DNA of 64,000 bases from Triatoma infestans (GCA_011037195.1 JAAEAF010003499.1:35739-99738), one strand, 5' to 3'. Shown: positions 33,919-45,261, counted from the stretch's first letter. Notes: a model not told the origin generated them from the letters alone. Translations and numbers: made by a program.

Positions 33919-34726
33919 AATCTGGTGTGAAACACTCACACAACTTTCTCTTACTCCAGTTCACAAAATGATAATTGACAAAATTTTATAGTTTGTGTAC
34001 TAAATTTAATGAAATTTGTCGAAAACTGGAAAAAAAAAAATTCAGTAAAAGCGCACTTCCGGTTTACTTTTTCTTGGATAATAGAAACTTATGTATAATC
34101 AACTAGGATAGCACTTTGATGAAAATCTAACCCCATCCCTCCCCTAAAAGTGCCCTTAAAAGAAATTTCCAGGATAAAAGTTTAGATCTTTGCATGTTTA
34201 GTTTATATACGAAGTTTCAAAAAAAAAATCGTCGGAGCCATTTTTGAGAAAATTGCGAAAAAGTGAATAAATCATTTAGTAAAGTGGTAAAGTAAACGCA
34301 CTTCCGGTTATCCGATTTTTTTTCAAACTCGGAATTTCAACAACATATTTAATTCTAATTAACATTATTTAGATGACAGAATTGTCTAATAAACTGAAAT
34401 AGCACTTTAGATGGAAACCTAACCCCACCCCTCCCCAAAAGTGCCCTTAATGCATTTTCCGGAGAAATGTTTCAAATAAAAGTTGTAGCTCTTTGTATGT
34501 GTGGTTGATGTTTGAAGTTTAAAGAAAATCGTCGGAGCCATTTTTGAGAAAATCGCAAAAAAGTAAAAAATCTAACTAGTAAAGTGGTACTTCCGGTTGA
34601 GGAATTTTGACAGATAACGTAGTGTCAGATCCCATGGTGATACCTAAACGGAATATCAAGTTTCAACTTTCTACGGTTTTTCGTTTTTGAGCTATGCTGT
34701 TCACATACATACATACATACATACCT

Positions 34727-34778
<52 letters not shown>

Positions 34779-34901
34779 TATTTGCTAAAAACCACTTTCT
34801 GGACTCAGGGCCTCAAAACGGATATTTCCGGTGAAAACTCGATATCGAAAATTTGACACGATTACAATACTTCCTCTTACTATGAGTAAGAGAAAGTAAA
34901 A
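33919..34901 (-). mobile_element. Helentron-like (HINE) element, copy C
   Basis: The stem-loop GTGTGAAACACTCACAC (33925-33941) and ACTTTCTCTTACTCC (33943-33957) open the element on this strand, and TGAGTAAGAGAAAGT (34883-34897) closes it. Three monomers are marked by ACTTCCGGTT at 34055, 34300 and 34589. A CATA/CA microsatellite lies at about 34703-34775. It has no coding capacity. It is the longest well-preserved copy together with copy D. Confidence 0.75.
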
Positions 34902-35099
34902 ATGGTCTTAATATGTTGAGAATTGAATTGGCATTATGCTACATCTAGCCCGGATCTTTCATATTTTGGGCCATCTAAAATCCCTAGTTTTGGGACTTTT
35001 ACTCAAAAATGATTGGGACAAATCACTTTTATAACCAAAAACGCAAATTTGGCGTTAGATGGAGAAGAGAAGTTGGAAAAAGATGTTGGGAAAGCAGAA
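34902..35099. other. Junction between repeats
   Basis: Short AT-rich stretch between Helentron-like copy C and the LINE fragment; the LINE may begin as early as about 35000. Confidence 0.4.
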
Positions 35100-35577
35100 A
35101 AGTGTTATTTTGTTTTAATATTGAAAATATAAACACAAACTCACTTCTAGCCTCACTTTATCCACATTATACTAATAATGTGTTGAGAAATGATCTCCAT
35201 CAATATGGTATAAGAAGCAAAAACAACTTACACATTCCAAACTAAAAGACTGAAAAAAATCTGATTTGTCTCCAACTATAATATCTCGGGAAATATATAA
35301 TAACTTGCCGTATGAAATTAAAGAAATTGAAGAAAAACAATTCAGAAAAGTAGTAAGAAGATTTCTGATAGAGAAAACTTTCTACAGTATTACTGAATAT
35401 TTAGAACACAAGTGGAAGGTTACTGAATTTTTATACAGACTATGTATCCCTGGTTATATGTACATTACATTAATTATAAAGAACAAAGTTTATTTAAAGT
35501 TAACTAAATTTCTATGTACATCACAGCTAGAATTTGTTGACGTGCGTATTGTATTTTTGTAATACTTTAAAGCTTAA

Positions 35578-35608
<31 letters not shown>

Positions 35609-35612
35609 ATAT
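35100..35612 (+). pseudogene. LINE C-terminal fragment with (AATA)n tail
   Basis: The translation gives HQYGIRSKNNLHIP, then after a break SREIYNNLPYEIKEIEEKQF and RRFLIEKTFYSITEYL, a pattern seen at the C-terminus of CR1/Jockey-like reverse transcriptases (NTRxxxNLxxP, then YNxLPxxIK, then FLxxxxFYSxxEFL). A 3' UTR leads to an AATA-type tail at about 35577-35612, marking the insertion's 3' end. It is strongly 5'-truncated. Confidence 0.6.
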
Positions 35613-36474
35613 ACATACTTTATCACTCAGTTATACTTACCGTACTCTAAGGAGAAAGAGGTGTATTTGGAGAGAGAGAATCGAGTGACCGAGCAAATAG
35701 TGATGTGAGTTGCAGCGATATGAGTTGCTTGAACAACGATATGGCTATTAAACTCTTGCTTGTTCTAATTGTTGATGATTAGTGCGACTAAATTGATGTG
35801 AAATCACTAATTAAGGACAAGTACTCTTTCAAAATAGGAAAATATTTGGAATACAACAGCCAAAAGGTTTTAACAAACAAACTTTACTTCCCGAAAAATA
35901 ACTATAAGGCAATTTGTAACATTTATTTATAAACTCACTCTGATAATTACCGGCAATTAGCGACATTTAAAATCTTATCTCCACAGGTTTAAAAAATATT
36001 AATTAGCCCAAAGTGTGAGATTGCGCAATAGCAGTGCCACAAACCATATTTATTACAGTATCTCATAAATAACTACACCAAATTAGTACAAACCTCGTCA
36101 GAGTGAGAGATCATCCTTCAAGGAAAAGTTTGTCCTGTCCAGTACTATCAGCAGCTAATTGATAAAAAGTATCTTCCAAAGTTTACTAAATTTGTCAACA
36201 AAAATTTTGAGTTTGATAATTCTCTAATTTTAATCTATTAACTTTTATATTAATTATTTTAAATTATCTGTTACTTAAGAGCCATATTTATATTAAAATA
36301 AGTATAAATTTGTTGTTTAATTTTGAAATATATAAAAGATTTTTCATATATAGAACAGCTTGATGTTATTAAATATTCAAGACTTTGAATAAAATACATG
36401 TAATATACTTATATGTATGGAGTATGAAGAGATAAACTCACTGGTGTTAGCGATGCTCTCATCTGGAAGAAAAC
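35613..36474. other. No feature supported
   Basis: AT-rich, unremarkable. Confidence 0.5.
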
Positions 36475-36600
36475 ACACACACATAGATAGACCAATTTTT
36501 AAACCTCAAAACTATGTAAGTATTTCCGGTTAAGACACAATTTCAAAAATTTGACGCGATCATAATACTTCCTATTAAAATGAGAGAGATAAAGTAAAGG
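36475..36600 (-). mobile_element. Helentron-like repeat, 5' terminus only
   Basis: It carries CACACACACATAGATAGACC, TATTTCCGGTTAAGACACAA and AATTTGACGCGATCATAATACTTCC, collinear with the 5' third of the family. The closing hairpin has decayed. Confidence 0.5.
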
Positions 36601-36779
36601 TAGGCTTCAAGGCCTAGATCTTTGATGTTTTCCAATACTCCGGAGCCAAACATCAATTAATTCTGTTATTTAAATGTACTTAGTAGATTTTATTTCATTT
36701 TTTTCCCCCCTAATATTTAGGCGCGTCAAGATCTATAGTTACTGGCATCCGGAGACTTCTCAGTGCACTGCCCCGGCAG

Positions 36780-36925
36780 CCGGTCAGTGTTCTCTCGTTA
36801 CAAACAACATTGTCCATCACCGGACAGTGAGCTGTAGTGGGCTTCTAAGGGTAGCACTGCTGGACTCGAATGCGGAACCTCCTCGTGCAAGTCTGTGTAA
36901 CCATTCAGCTAATTCCTTTCCTTAT
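36780..36925 (-). repeat. tRNA-derived SINE-like sequence
   Basis: The minus strand shows TTAGCTGAATGGTTA (A box) and GCATTCGAGTCCAGC (B box) with about 31 nt between them. They are followed by a GC-richer body of over 100 bp, unlike a stand-alone tRNA. This is the layout of a tRNA-headed SINE. No poly(A) tail or flanking duplication was identified. Confidence 0.45.
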
Positions 36926-37194
36926 ACTACATTTTATTTCATTGTTTTTTGAAAACTTTCTACAGGCTTGTTTCTGATTTTTTTTTTTAATTATTTTATT
37001 TAAACCACTTCACTCATTGGCAGACTATTATTCTGTTTTAATTTTAAAAGAATTAATAAAACCATTCCAGCAACACCTTTCTTCATAACCTGAAGCAGAT
37101 TCTAAAAACACCTTTTTTTCATAACCTGTTTGCAAAAATAATTAACTTGAATGTTTTTGAAACATAAAAAAAAAAAAGTTATCTATAATATATA
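36926..37194. other. No feature supported
   Basis: Includes a short near-duplication containing CATAACCTG (37085 and 37121). Nothing coding. Confidence 0.45.
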
Positions 37195-37196
37195 TA

Positions 37197-38059
37197 CAGG
37201 GTGTCCCAAGGTATATGGATAACGACTTTTTCTCGGAAACTGAGATAGTTAGAAAAAAACTAAAAAATATGTGTCCCCATGGTTTTTTGTTAGAAATCCA
37301 AATTTAATTTGCAAATTTGTTTGGTGTTTCGAGAAGCGAGATAAAGGCACCAACTTCACTTTTTTTCAAATGGGGAGGTGTGGTTTTTATTTAAGAAATA
37401 GATTCCTCTATTTTTTGTAAGAAAAATTATGTTTTTTTTTTCTTTGAGCGATATTTTACAAGTTATGAATGAAAACATGATTCCTATTGAAACTTTCAAA
37501 ATGATATTATAACGGTTTTTTTGATTGAATAAGAAGAAAAGTACTATTTTATTATAAATTTTACACCTCATTAATTACAGATTTTGCTCGAACTGGCCTC
37601 CACCATTAGAGATGCATACACATGCTTTTTCCGGCCAATTGTACCTTCCGACCAAAGAAAGCAAGATCTGTAATTAATGAGGAGTAAAATTTATAATAAA
37701 ATAGTACTTTTCTTCTGATTCAATAAAAAAAAACCGTTATAATATCATTTTGAAATTTCTTATATGAATCATGTTTTCATTCATAACTTGTAAAATATCG
37801 CTCAAAGAAAAAAAAAAACCATAATTTTTCTTACAAAAAAATAGAGGAATCTATTTCTTAAATAAAAAATCACACCTCCCCATTTGAAAAAAGTGAAGTT
37901 GGTGCCTTTATCTCGCTTGTCGAAGCACCAAAACAAATTTGCAAATTAAAGTTGGATTTCTAACAAAAAACCATGGGGACACGTATTTTTTAGTTTTTTT
38001 CTAGCTATCTTAGTTTCTGAAAGAAAAAGTCGTTATCCATAATACCTTGGGACACCCTG
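37197..38059. mobile_element. Foldback mariner-type element
   Basis: TA dinucleotides (37195-37196, 38060-38061) flank CAGGGTGTCCCAAGG at the left end and its inverse at the right. The inverted repeat continues far inward: 37197-37587 pairs with 37661-38059, so about 390 of 430 bp on each side is palindromic. The loop (37588-37660) retains transposase C-terminal codons. This suggests inverted duplication of the 3' end of a Tc1/mariner-class element. The frames inside the arms are by-products. Confidence 0.85.
37575..37680 (-). pseudogene. Mariner-type transposase C-terminal tail
   Basis: On the minus strand the loop reads LVGRYNWPEKACVCISNG then GGQFEQNL and a stop at the arm boundary. The C..x.GGQFE.xL ending is the characteristic last dozen residues of many mariner/Tc-class transposases in insects. 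Only this tail survives, so the coding sequence was lost when the foldback formed. Confidence 0.6.
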
Positions 38060-38061
38060 TA

Positions 38062-38548
38062 TATATATTTATTTATAGTTGTAATAACTGAATAAAGAAT
38101 TAATTTGATTGAACAAAATTGAAGAAATATTGACAATTGCAATTGTTTTGGCAACTTTTATCACTGAAACCTGTGAAGACGTGTATACAGGCTTTAATAA
38201 GACAACGTAGTAACTAATTTTATGTTTGACAGAAAGTGTAAACGTCATATCGCTGAGATAATTTTTTTTTTTCATTTTACCTTTATATAGTTATATATAT
38301 ATATAAACATATAGTCTTTCTTATAAAAAAGTGCATAAAGAATGCACTGCCGTAAAGATGTAATGTCCGAGAGCGTGTTTTCTGGTCCGGGTAATGATAT
38401 TCCGTCTGAGGCCATCCCAACTACCCCTGTTCCATTTTCTTCGCCAATAAATTCAATAGATATCCCTAGGATTGCCTTCCCTTCTTCCAAGGAAACATTA
38501 CTTCTTTGCCTCTCTCTTATTTTTTTTTATTTTTTTTTTCTCTTGTAG
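38062..38548 (+). other. Putative intron end before candidate exon
   Basis: AT-rich, then a strong polypyrimidine tract (about 38519-38545) ending TCTTGTAG at 38548, a typical animal 3' splice site. Frames spanning the tract are not used as evidence for a gene. Confidence 0.45.
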
Positions 38549-39212
38549 GGCATTGAGGGCGGCAGAGAAGGGCCCCTCGTATAAGGACTGTGCTGCTGGA
38601 ATAGAGCGGGGGTCGGTGGGTGAGACGGTAAAAACCCCCTCAGTGCCCTTGTTCATACAGCATATTGCCCCCCTACAGGCTGTGTTCCACCGCCTCCTTG
38701 GCGTCTTTCTATTGCTGCCTCCAAGCCACCACCACCCCCTTGGTGCTATACAAGGCGTGCGTCTCCTTCTTTCTCTTTTCCAACCATCCTCTTACTCTTT
38801 CCTTCTTGTGAGAAATAGAGAGAGAGATTTTTTTCCCTTTCTTTTCTCTTCTTTTTTCTTTATTTTTTTTTTTTCTTTATTTTTCTTTTTTTATTTTCCT
38901 TTTTTTTTTTGTCCTCTCCACTTCCTCATCTCCAGCTACCACAGCATCTCTCTGTATGTCGTGTGTGTGTGTTTTTGTTGTGTAGGTGCGTGTGCACGTG
39001 TATGTGTATGTGTATTGGTATGGGGGAGTTTCCTAGCAACACTATCAGTGAGTACTGTGTGGATGTCTGAGTCCGGTAGTTCTTCGCCCGAGCTGCCAGC
39101 TCATCGGCTCCTTATTTCTTCACAAGCTGAACTTTACTATAAACGGCTCATCGCCCTTGGTACATTACCAATCTCCTTACAAGAAGATCCATTTTTAATC
39201 TATAAGCATGAG
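38549..39212 (+). CDS. Candidate host-gene exon with initiation codon
   Basis: The exon would start after TTGTAG (38548) and end at GAG|GTAAAT (39212/39213). Within it, ATG at 39063 opens exactly 50 codons that end in phase 0 at the donor. The peptide starts MSESGSSSPELPAHRL and contains QAELYYKRLIALGTLP and EDPFLIYKHE. It is charged and non-repetitive, unlike the transposon debris. The leader 38549-39062 is GC-richer than the window, with a pyrimidine-rich middle (38810-38935), and would be 5' UTR although the frame is open through it. The ATG context is not strong (T at -3). No family is recognised; the Ser-rich start would suit a regulatory protein, but this is conjecture. Later exons would lie beyond a long intron, perhaps outside the window. 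Confidence 0.5.
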
Positions 39213-40309
39213 GTAAATTATATAATATTTTCACTTTAGTTTCTAAAAAAAAAAATTCACCCAAAACTTATTCATATATACACCATCATATAAAGTCATA
39301 GTTTTTCTTCAAACTTATTTTATTCACAAAATAAAATTTTCTAGTTTAACATCCATTTTACACAACATCACAGACGTTACAATAACAACAATATTGCAAA
39401 AAAATATTAGCTTGATAGTTTTCATTTCTTAAAGTCATAAAAAATAACAGTATAAACTTTCGAGCGGAAAATACAGATATCATTGCGCAAGAACAACGGA
39501 TGACCTCTTGCGGAACATTTCTAGTTTCAACATCTTTCACATACCAATTTCTAAACTTACAAAAACATCAAAAACAATAATCTACCGAAATTATTAATAG
39601 ATTTAATCAATTCATAATTTATGTTCATTCATATCTAATTTATTATATTCTTCTACAATAATATCACTACAATTCATAAAATAAAATATCAACTCATTAA
39701 ATTTATTTTATCCTTTAAAACGTAGGTATAACGTAAATATAAAAAGCTTTCAGAAACGTCATCATATAAATAAGTTCATTATAATGTCTGAAATTTTAAA
39801 CTTTTTAAAAAAAACCTAATGAATCTGTTTTCTTACGTTGATAAATAGAATAATAAAAAGTATGTGACTTTTTTTTGAAGTATTATTGCGACATAGTTTA
39901 CATTATTAAATATATATTCAAAAAAGTTTACTTCAATATAATTCATTATTTACATAATTTAATTAGTACTTCTTCATTTCTGTCATTTTTTTCACTAACT
40001 TCGTTTTCATTTCTTTCCAAAAAAATAAAAATATATTGATGAACTTAAACATCTTCAAAAATTTGATTTTTTTTACATCTTTTATACCATTCACACTTAA
40101 CGTATTAAAAGTCAATATTAAAGGAAATTTTGAAGTATAATAAATCGAATTATTAAAAATTGTTCATTAAATCAGCCAATAGATTAATTTCACTAAATAT
40201 CAATGAATGCTAACTGTCATTCAAATGTATGTACGGACGGACTGACTTCCTTTATGTTATCTAAAAAGTGAAAAGTGAAGAGAAAGAATGAGGATTTTTT
40301 TCAGATTAC
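39213..40309. other. AT-rich, possible intron
   Basis: Follows the GT donor of the candidate exon. No coding or repeat feature supported. Confidence 0.45.
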
Positions 40310-40990
40310 TTCTGTTTTTTTTTACTTTCTCCAACTACTATAACAGGAAGTATTACAATTTTGTCAAATTTTCTAATTTTGAGTCTTCACCGGAAATATA
40401 TTTTTTGCGTCCCCCACCTCTCGAGTTAATTAACGAAAAACTGTTTTCAGCCAATGGTCATATGTTTTCTGTGTATTTATGTGTGTGAAGAAAAAAAAAT
40501 CCAAGAAGCTGATGCTTGGCATTCTGTTTTAATCACCCCACCACATCTGACTCGTAGGTTTCGGACAGAATTCGACAACCGGAAGTGTTTTATTTACTTT
40601 TTCAGCGATTTACTCGAAAATGAATTTTCTCCAAACTTTGTATACTATTTACATTCGTAAATTCCTATCACTTTTATGAGGAAAATTAATTTTTTGAAGA
40701 AATTCTGGTAGAACAGCGATCTTATCTTGTGCTTTTCCCTTAAGTAAACTTAAGGGGAAAGCAGGACGAAGCCATATAATATTATGATACACATATTGGA
40801 AACATTCCTAGATTAAAACATTTGAAGAAAAATTGTGTAACTAAAAAGTATGACTTTACAATATAGTTTTTCGTGTTTTTTTCTTGGGGGGGGGAGGCAT
40901 TTTCTCAAAAACAGTTACAATGATTTCCTTTTAAAACTTTTAAAACTGCCCAGATATATGCACTTTTATTTGAACTATTGTTTTTTGTTA
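40310..40990 (+). mobile_element. Helentron-like repeat, decayed copy
   Basis: It begins TTTACTTTCTCCAACTACT (eroded subterminal repeat) with TTGAGTCTTCACCGGAAATA. It continues through GACAACCGGAAGTG (about 40577) and a second eroded monomer ending about 40990. The 3' subterminal repeat and stem-loop are not recognisable. Confidence 0.5.
40731..40762. other. Strong 14-bp hairpin
   Basis: GCTTTTCCCTTAAG, loop TAAA, CTTAAGGGGAAAGC. One stem position is mismatched at DNA level (a wobble pair in RNA). It lies inside the decayed Helentron-like copy. No T-run or context marks it as a terminator, and the role is unknown. Confidence 0.5.
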
Positions 40991-41170
40991 AATTGAATTT
41001 TGGAGTTTCTGGTGTAATCTGTGATATTAAAATTTCAAATATTATTGGTATGTGGTTCAACTGGCGTTGTTTTCTGGAATATAATGTAATCACTTTAAAT
41101 ACTAAATGTCTTGGGTATGTACATGTACCTTTAATGTGTTTGGTAGATATGTTGTTTGTTGTATTATGTA

Positions 41171-41389
41171 GTGTGAGCGTTATTGAAAGGGGCTTATGTG
41201 TGTGTAAGTTTTTTTAGAGAAGAGAGAAGTGTTATTAAGATATAATGAAGAAGTCACTACTGCTAACAAATAAATATATTCACTTAAAATAACAATAACA
41301 AGTTTATTTTAATGAATGTAAAAAGCTTATGAATATATAGAAACTCTTGCACTTGATTGGTTTTAAACTCAAATGTTCACGTAACACTA
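41171..41389 (+). repeat. Solo-LTR-like repeat, copy L4 (left part)
   Basis: GTGAGCGTTATTGAAAGGGGC through AAGAAGTCACTACTGCTAAC and AATAAATATATTC matches L1 and L5. It is interrupted by a LINE fragment at 41390; the remainder probably resumes after 42146. Confidence 0.5.
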
Positions 41390-42137
41390 TTATTATTGTT
41401 CAAAAAAGGGTAGGGCAAAACCCTACGCTATCCAAAGCCTCCCTGGGCCCATGTAGCTAACCCTAAAGAATACAACTACTGGGACTAGCACAAAAGTTCA
41501 AGCCCAGGTTTTAACCATCTAAGTTTCACCATAGACCGAACAAATCGGACCAAAACCTTAAAAGGACACAGCTTAAGATCCTCTACCGATATCCTATTCC
41601 GGCCGAAGGTCCTAAACCTAATCTCCCAAACTAAAAAACAGCCCAAACAATCCGTCATTAGATGCATGGGTGTTTTCCTCCTCCGTCTCACAAACTCTAC
41701 AAAAGTGGTCAGGCATAATAAGTTCCATTGTATAGAGATGTCTCCTTAAGCCACAATGCCCAGTGAGGAAGCCAACCAGATGCCGGAGAGAGGTCCGTGA
41801 AAGGCATCGGATCCCGCTATTTAAAGCTCCGTCCGGACCCCCAATGAGCATCTTAGACTGCCGACAACCCACTGCACTCATCCATAAGGATGAGGTCATC
41901 CATGTCTGGAAGCCTGACAAACATGTGCTAGAAGGCACACCAGCAGCAGGCTCGGGCCCAATGAAAGGGAGAGAGGCGCCTGATTTGGCAAACCTATCCA
42001 CCTCGTCATTCCCAAAGATTCCCATATGACCTGGAACCCAGACCAGAAGCATATCCTTCAATGAAGAAAGATCTTCCAGTCTTTTAGAACATTCCAACAC
42101 CAATCTGGAAGTGAAGACACATGAGCTAAGCGTAACA
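41390..42137 (-). pseudogene. LINE RNase H and C-terminal fragment
   Basis: The minus strand gives LVWVPGHMGIFGNDEVDRFA (RNase H end block), VGFLTGHCGLRRHLYTMELI and CRVCETEEENTHA. A frameshift near 41650 follows, then HLMTDCLGCFLVWEIRFRTFG and the C-terminus. The 3' tail is an AAT-type repeat (plus-strand TTATTATTG at 41390). TAACACTA occurs on both sides (41382-41389 and 42138-42145), a plausible 8-bp target duplication. Related to the intact copy at 24720-25262. Confidence 0.75.
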
Positions 42138-42145
42138 TAACACTA

Positions 42146-45055
42146 ACTGGCATACTGATATGTTGTTTAAAAATATTGTTCAATGTGTATAATCTCCAGT
42201 GAATACTGGTTGAATGCTTTGGAATAGACTGATGAAACAATGCTGTTCTTGGTAGTTAAAACTTGCCCTTTATATTTGATTTCTAGAAGGGGGTTAAAAG
42301 ATAACGAGTGGCCCAGTTCTCCGACCTCTCTTGTAACGGTGTCTTGTACCTGTATTGTTACCTTTTTCTAAGCAAATGTACAAATTTGTTTTAAATATGA
42401 TATTATTTTAAAATATAAATCTATTTCAATTTTTCTATTTGCTTCTTCCACTACTCACCCCTTTTACCTCTGTATTTATATTACTAAGTGAAAATATCAA
42501 GTTTATGAAAATGTGTTAACTGCAGTGTAGTGGAATCGTTTATTGGATGATCTGATCCCACCGTGATACTACAAGATGTAGAGGACTCGTTTAATGTGAT
42601 TCCTGAGTGTATGTAGTAGATGTCTTGGAGAGGGCGGAAGTTAGTTTAGAGATTTTTGGAAGTTAGTGCTCGAAGTATTAACACGGATTTTATAAAAATA
42701 GACTGTATTTGAACAATAATTTAAACGTGATTAATGGTAACTATTAACAAGAAATACTTAGAAATAAATAGAAGATAAATAACTTATAATTTAGAATGAT
42801 TAAGATAAATGAACTAAGATGCACAACTAAAGTAATAAGTATAAATAAAAACTGTATAGGGACGCGTAAACTGATGCTCGTATATGAAGACGTACTCAAG
42901 TATATTCGTATAATCCTCCTCTCTTCCAATGGGGCGAGTTTATATATTAGTGTTGGCCACATTCACACCAAGACATTTGTCCTAGTGTGCAACCTTGTGC
43001 GACCTTGGTTAGTTTGGTGACCACCGATTTAGGTCAGTGGCCAGCCTTAGCGGTGCTTGCTTTGATGTAAGGGTATTTACCCTTGGTTTGTTTGTTTGGC
43101 CGCGGCCTTGTGTTGAAGTCAGGCAGCTAACTAGGCCACTAGTTATAAATTATTCTTTCTTTGTTATCTGTTGTGAAGGTTTGACATTGCTATGACCTTG
43201 CCATGTCATTACAGCAGTAAGAGAAGTCGTTTGAGTGTTTAGCATAAAATTTCCAAATTTCGTAATTTTTTTTTTTTTAGCTGAAAAATACGTCATCTTT
43301 ACACGAATTTTTCTGCTAAATAGAAGCTTCATAGACGACGTAAACTAAGCACTTTCAGGTTTCTTCACAATGCCTGAATGAAAATTAACTTTCATGGAAA
43401 AAAATTGTCAAATAAAAGTGATAGGCCGAGACTGAGTGCCTCTTTTGATTCTATGTAAATCGCGGAACAATAATTGTTCACGTGAATCTGATGGGAAATC
43501 AACTTTAAACTTTTAGCGTTTTTTGTTTTGTTTTTATTTTCTCGAGCAATGCTTTTCCTCTCTCACTCTTTCTCCATCACACACTCACTTTCTTTCTTTC
43601 TGTCTCACTCAATCACAGACACACTCACATACATACAAACACACTTTCTCTTGCAACGAAAAATAAACATATTTTTAGGTGATTCTAATGTAATGTTTAG
43701 ATAAAAAATTGAATTTTATATTATTATGTTGGCTGTTCTGTTTATAAATGTTTCTTTGTTAAAAATATAACATTTCGTGTCACTATTCCAAACATGCTAT
43801 TGATTTACACTAGATAAATCTAAATTATAGATTTCATAGTAGAGCCTAAACTATTATTTAATTTTAATCGATGTTTTATTAGATTTTTATAAAATTGATT
43901 AATAATGAAGTTCTATTATTTAGTTTGGATGAAGTTGGTGTATTATTATTATTATTATTTTGTGTTCTTTTGAAAAATTTATATACAAAAATGTTATTGT
44001 TCAAAGTTAAGAAAGAAAGATGTTCATATTTCAACGGTTTTTTTGTTTGGATGGGTGGGTGTTTCTTTTTTTTTTTTTTGTTTGTTAAAAATAAGAACAA
44101 TAGTTTACAAGAAGAGCATTGCAGTAATGTTCCATCTAAAATACAGACGTCATACAAAATACATGCACTTTACAAAACACATACCACCACGCCTTTCACA
44201 TAGCAAACTTCTTTTTTCTTTTTTATATAAAAGTTGTGCATGTTTTACATTTATGACAATAAAAGATTTTTTTTATTTACTAGTGGTTACGAATTAAATT
44301 TGCTGAACAAAAATCTGCCATTCATTGTTAATGAAATAATCAAAATTGTAATTTTCTTGGATTTTGTTTTCTATCAATTTTAAAAGGGTACAATGAATTT
44401 TATTATAAATGAGAAAATTTTTAATATTGTTGGAAGCTGTTTGGTTTATTGGCTGCTTTTTATTCTTTATATGTAATTTTCTAAGCGTGTTTAGTAAAAC
44501 TGAATCACTTACAGCCTGAGTTTGTTTATTTAATAAATATTATAAAATAACATTTTTTTCTCTTAACGTTTTTGGCATTCCACATGTCATTATCAAAAGG
44601 TATTCTATGTTACATGTGTATCTGAAAATAGATTTTACAAAGTAAAGATTTGATGGAGATAAAATTACAATACTAAAAAGTTTTTATCCATTTTCTGTCC
44701 ACAAATTAATTCAAACACTCACCTTTATGGGTTTATAATATTTATTTGTATCAGTTGTTACATAACTTTGTTCTTATTCTATTCTTATTGTAATCAAATT
44801 TTTAATTTGTTACTGTCATTTTTCCATTTATATTCTACTTAGATTGAACTGGAATCTGCATTAAATGTGTCTATTTTATTTCGAATAAGCTGTTTGTTAT
44901 ATATAGATGCACTACGTGTCTCCTCACTTGGATTATTTTATATATTTTAGAGGTTTTTTGTTAATTTTTATAATTTTTTTATTTCAGGCCTGTGTAATAT
45001 AAAACGATTCTCTCACACAGATGATTTTATTTATTACTATTCGCATCCAACACGA
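42146..45055. other. Long stretch without recognised genes
   Basis: 42146-42330 probably continues LTR-like copy L4. 42930-43140 is GC-richer (TGTTGGCCACATTCACACC to AGGCCACTAG) and may be part of another element, but no partner copy was found. A fragment resembling the Helentron-like monomer occurs at about 43380-43425. CA/CT-rich sequence lies at 43555-43650 and (ATT)n near 43941-43960. Open frames at 43879-44297 are low-complexity. Confidence 0.5.
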
Positions 45056-45074
45056 AAGTTTCAATAAAAAAAAA

Positions 45075-45250
45075 AAAAAAATCCATCAAAATGGAAGGTA
45101 ATGATTTTACTGAGTTTCTTATAGTTTTTCATGATTTTCTCTAAAAGGCTCCATAAGTTCCTTTAATTTTCGCGTACTAATTAAATATAAATTATTGAGT
45201 ATTTTTTTAATGGAAACATTTTTAAAGGAAAATTGATTTTTGGAGGAGAT
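45075..45250 (+). mobile_element. Helentron-like monomer fragment
   Basis: AAAATGGAAGGTAATG..., CATGATTTTCTCTAAAAGGC and a run to GGAAAATTGATTTT follow the order of one internal monomer, with heavy decay. Confidence 0.35.
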
Positions 45251-45261
45251 GAGGTGTTTCA

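Noticed and set aside
37356..37571. 71-residue frame in the foldback arm
   Set aside because: Low-complexity translation of the inverted repeat; no domain.
38472..38548. Upstream extension of the long open frame into 38472-38548 as coding
   Set aside because: It runs through a polypyrimidine tract and a strong AG acceptor; the extension is intronic if the exon is real.
40978..41217. 79-residue frame with hydrophobic stretch
   Set aside because: It overlaps a Helentron-like fragment and an LTR-like repeat and has no family resemblance.
42930..43140. LTR candidate (TGTTGGCCAC...)
   Set aside because: GC-richer and starts with TG, but no second copy, end or polyadenylation pattern confirms it.
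43879..44297. Overlapping frames on both strands of about 90-100 residues
   Set aside because: Poly-Phe, poly-Leu and poly-Lys composition from T/A-rich DNA; no support.
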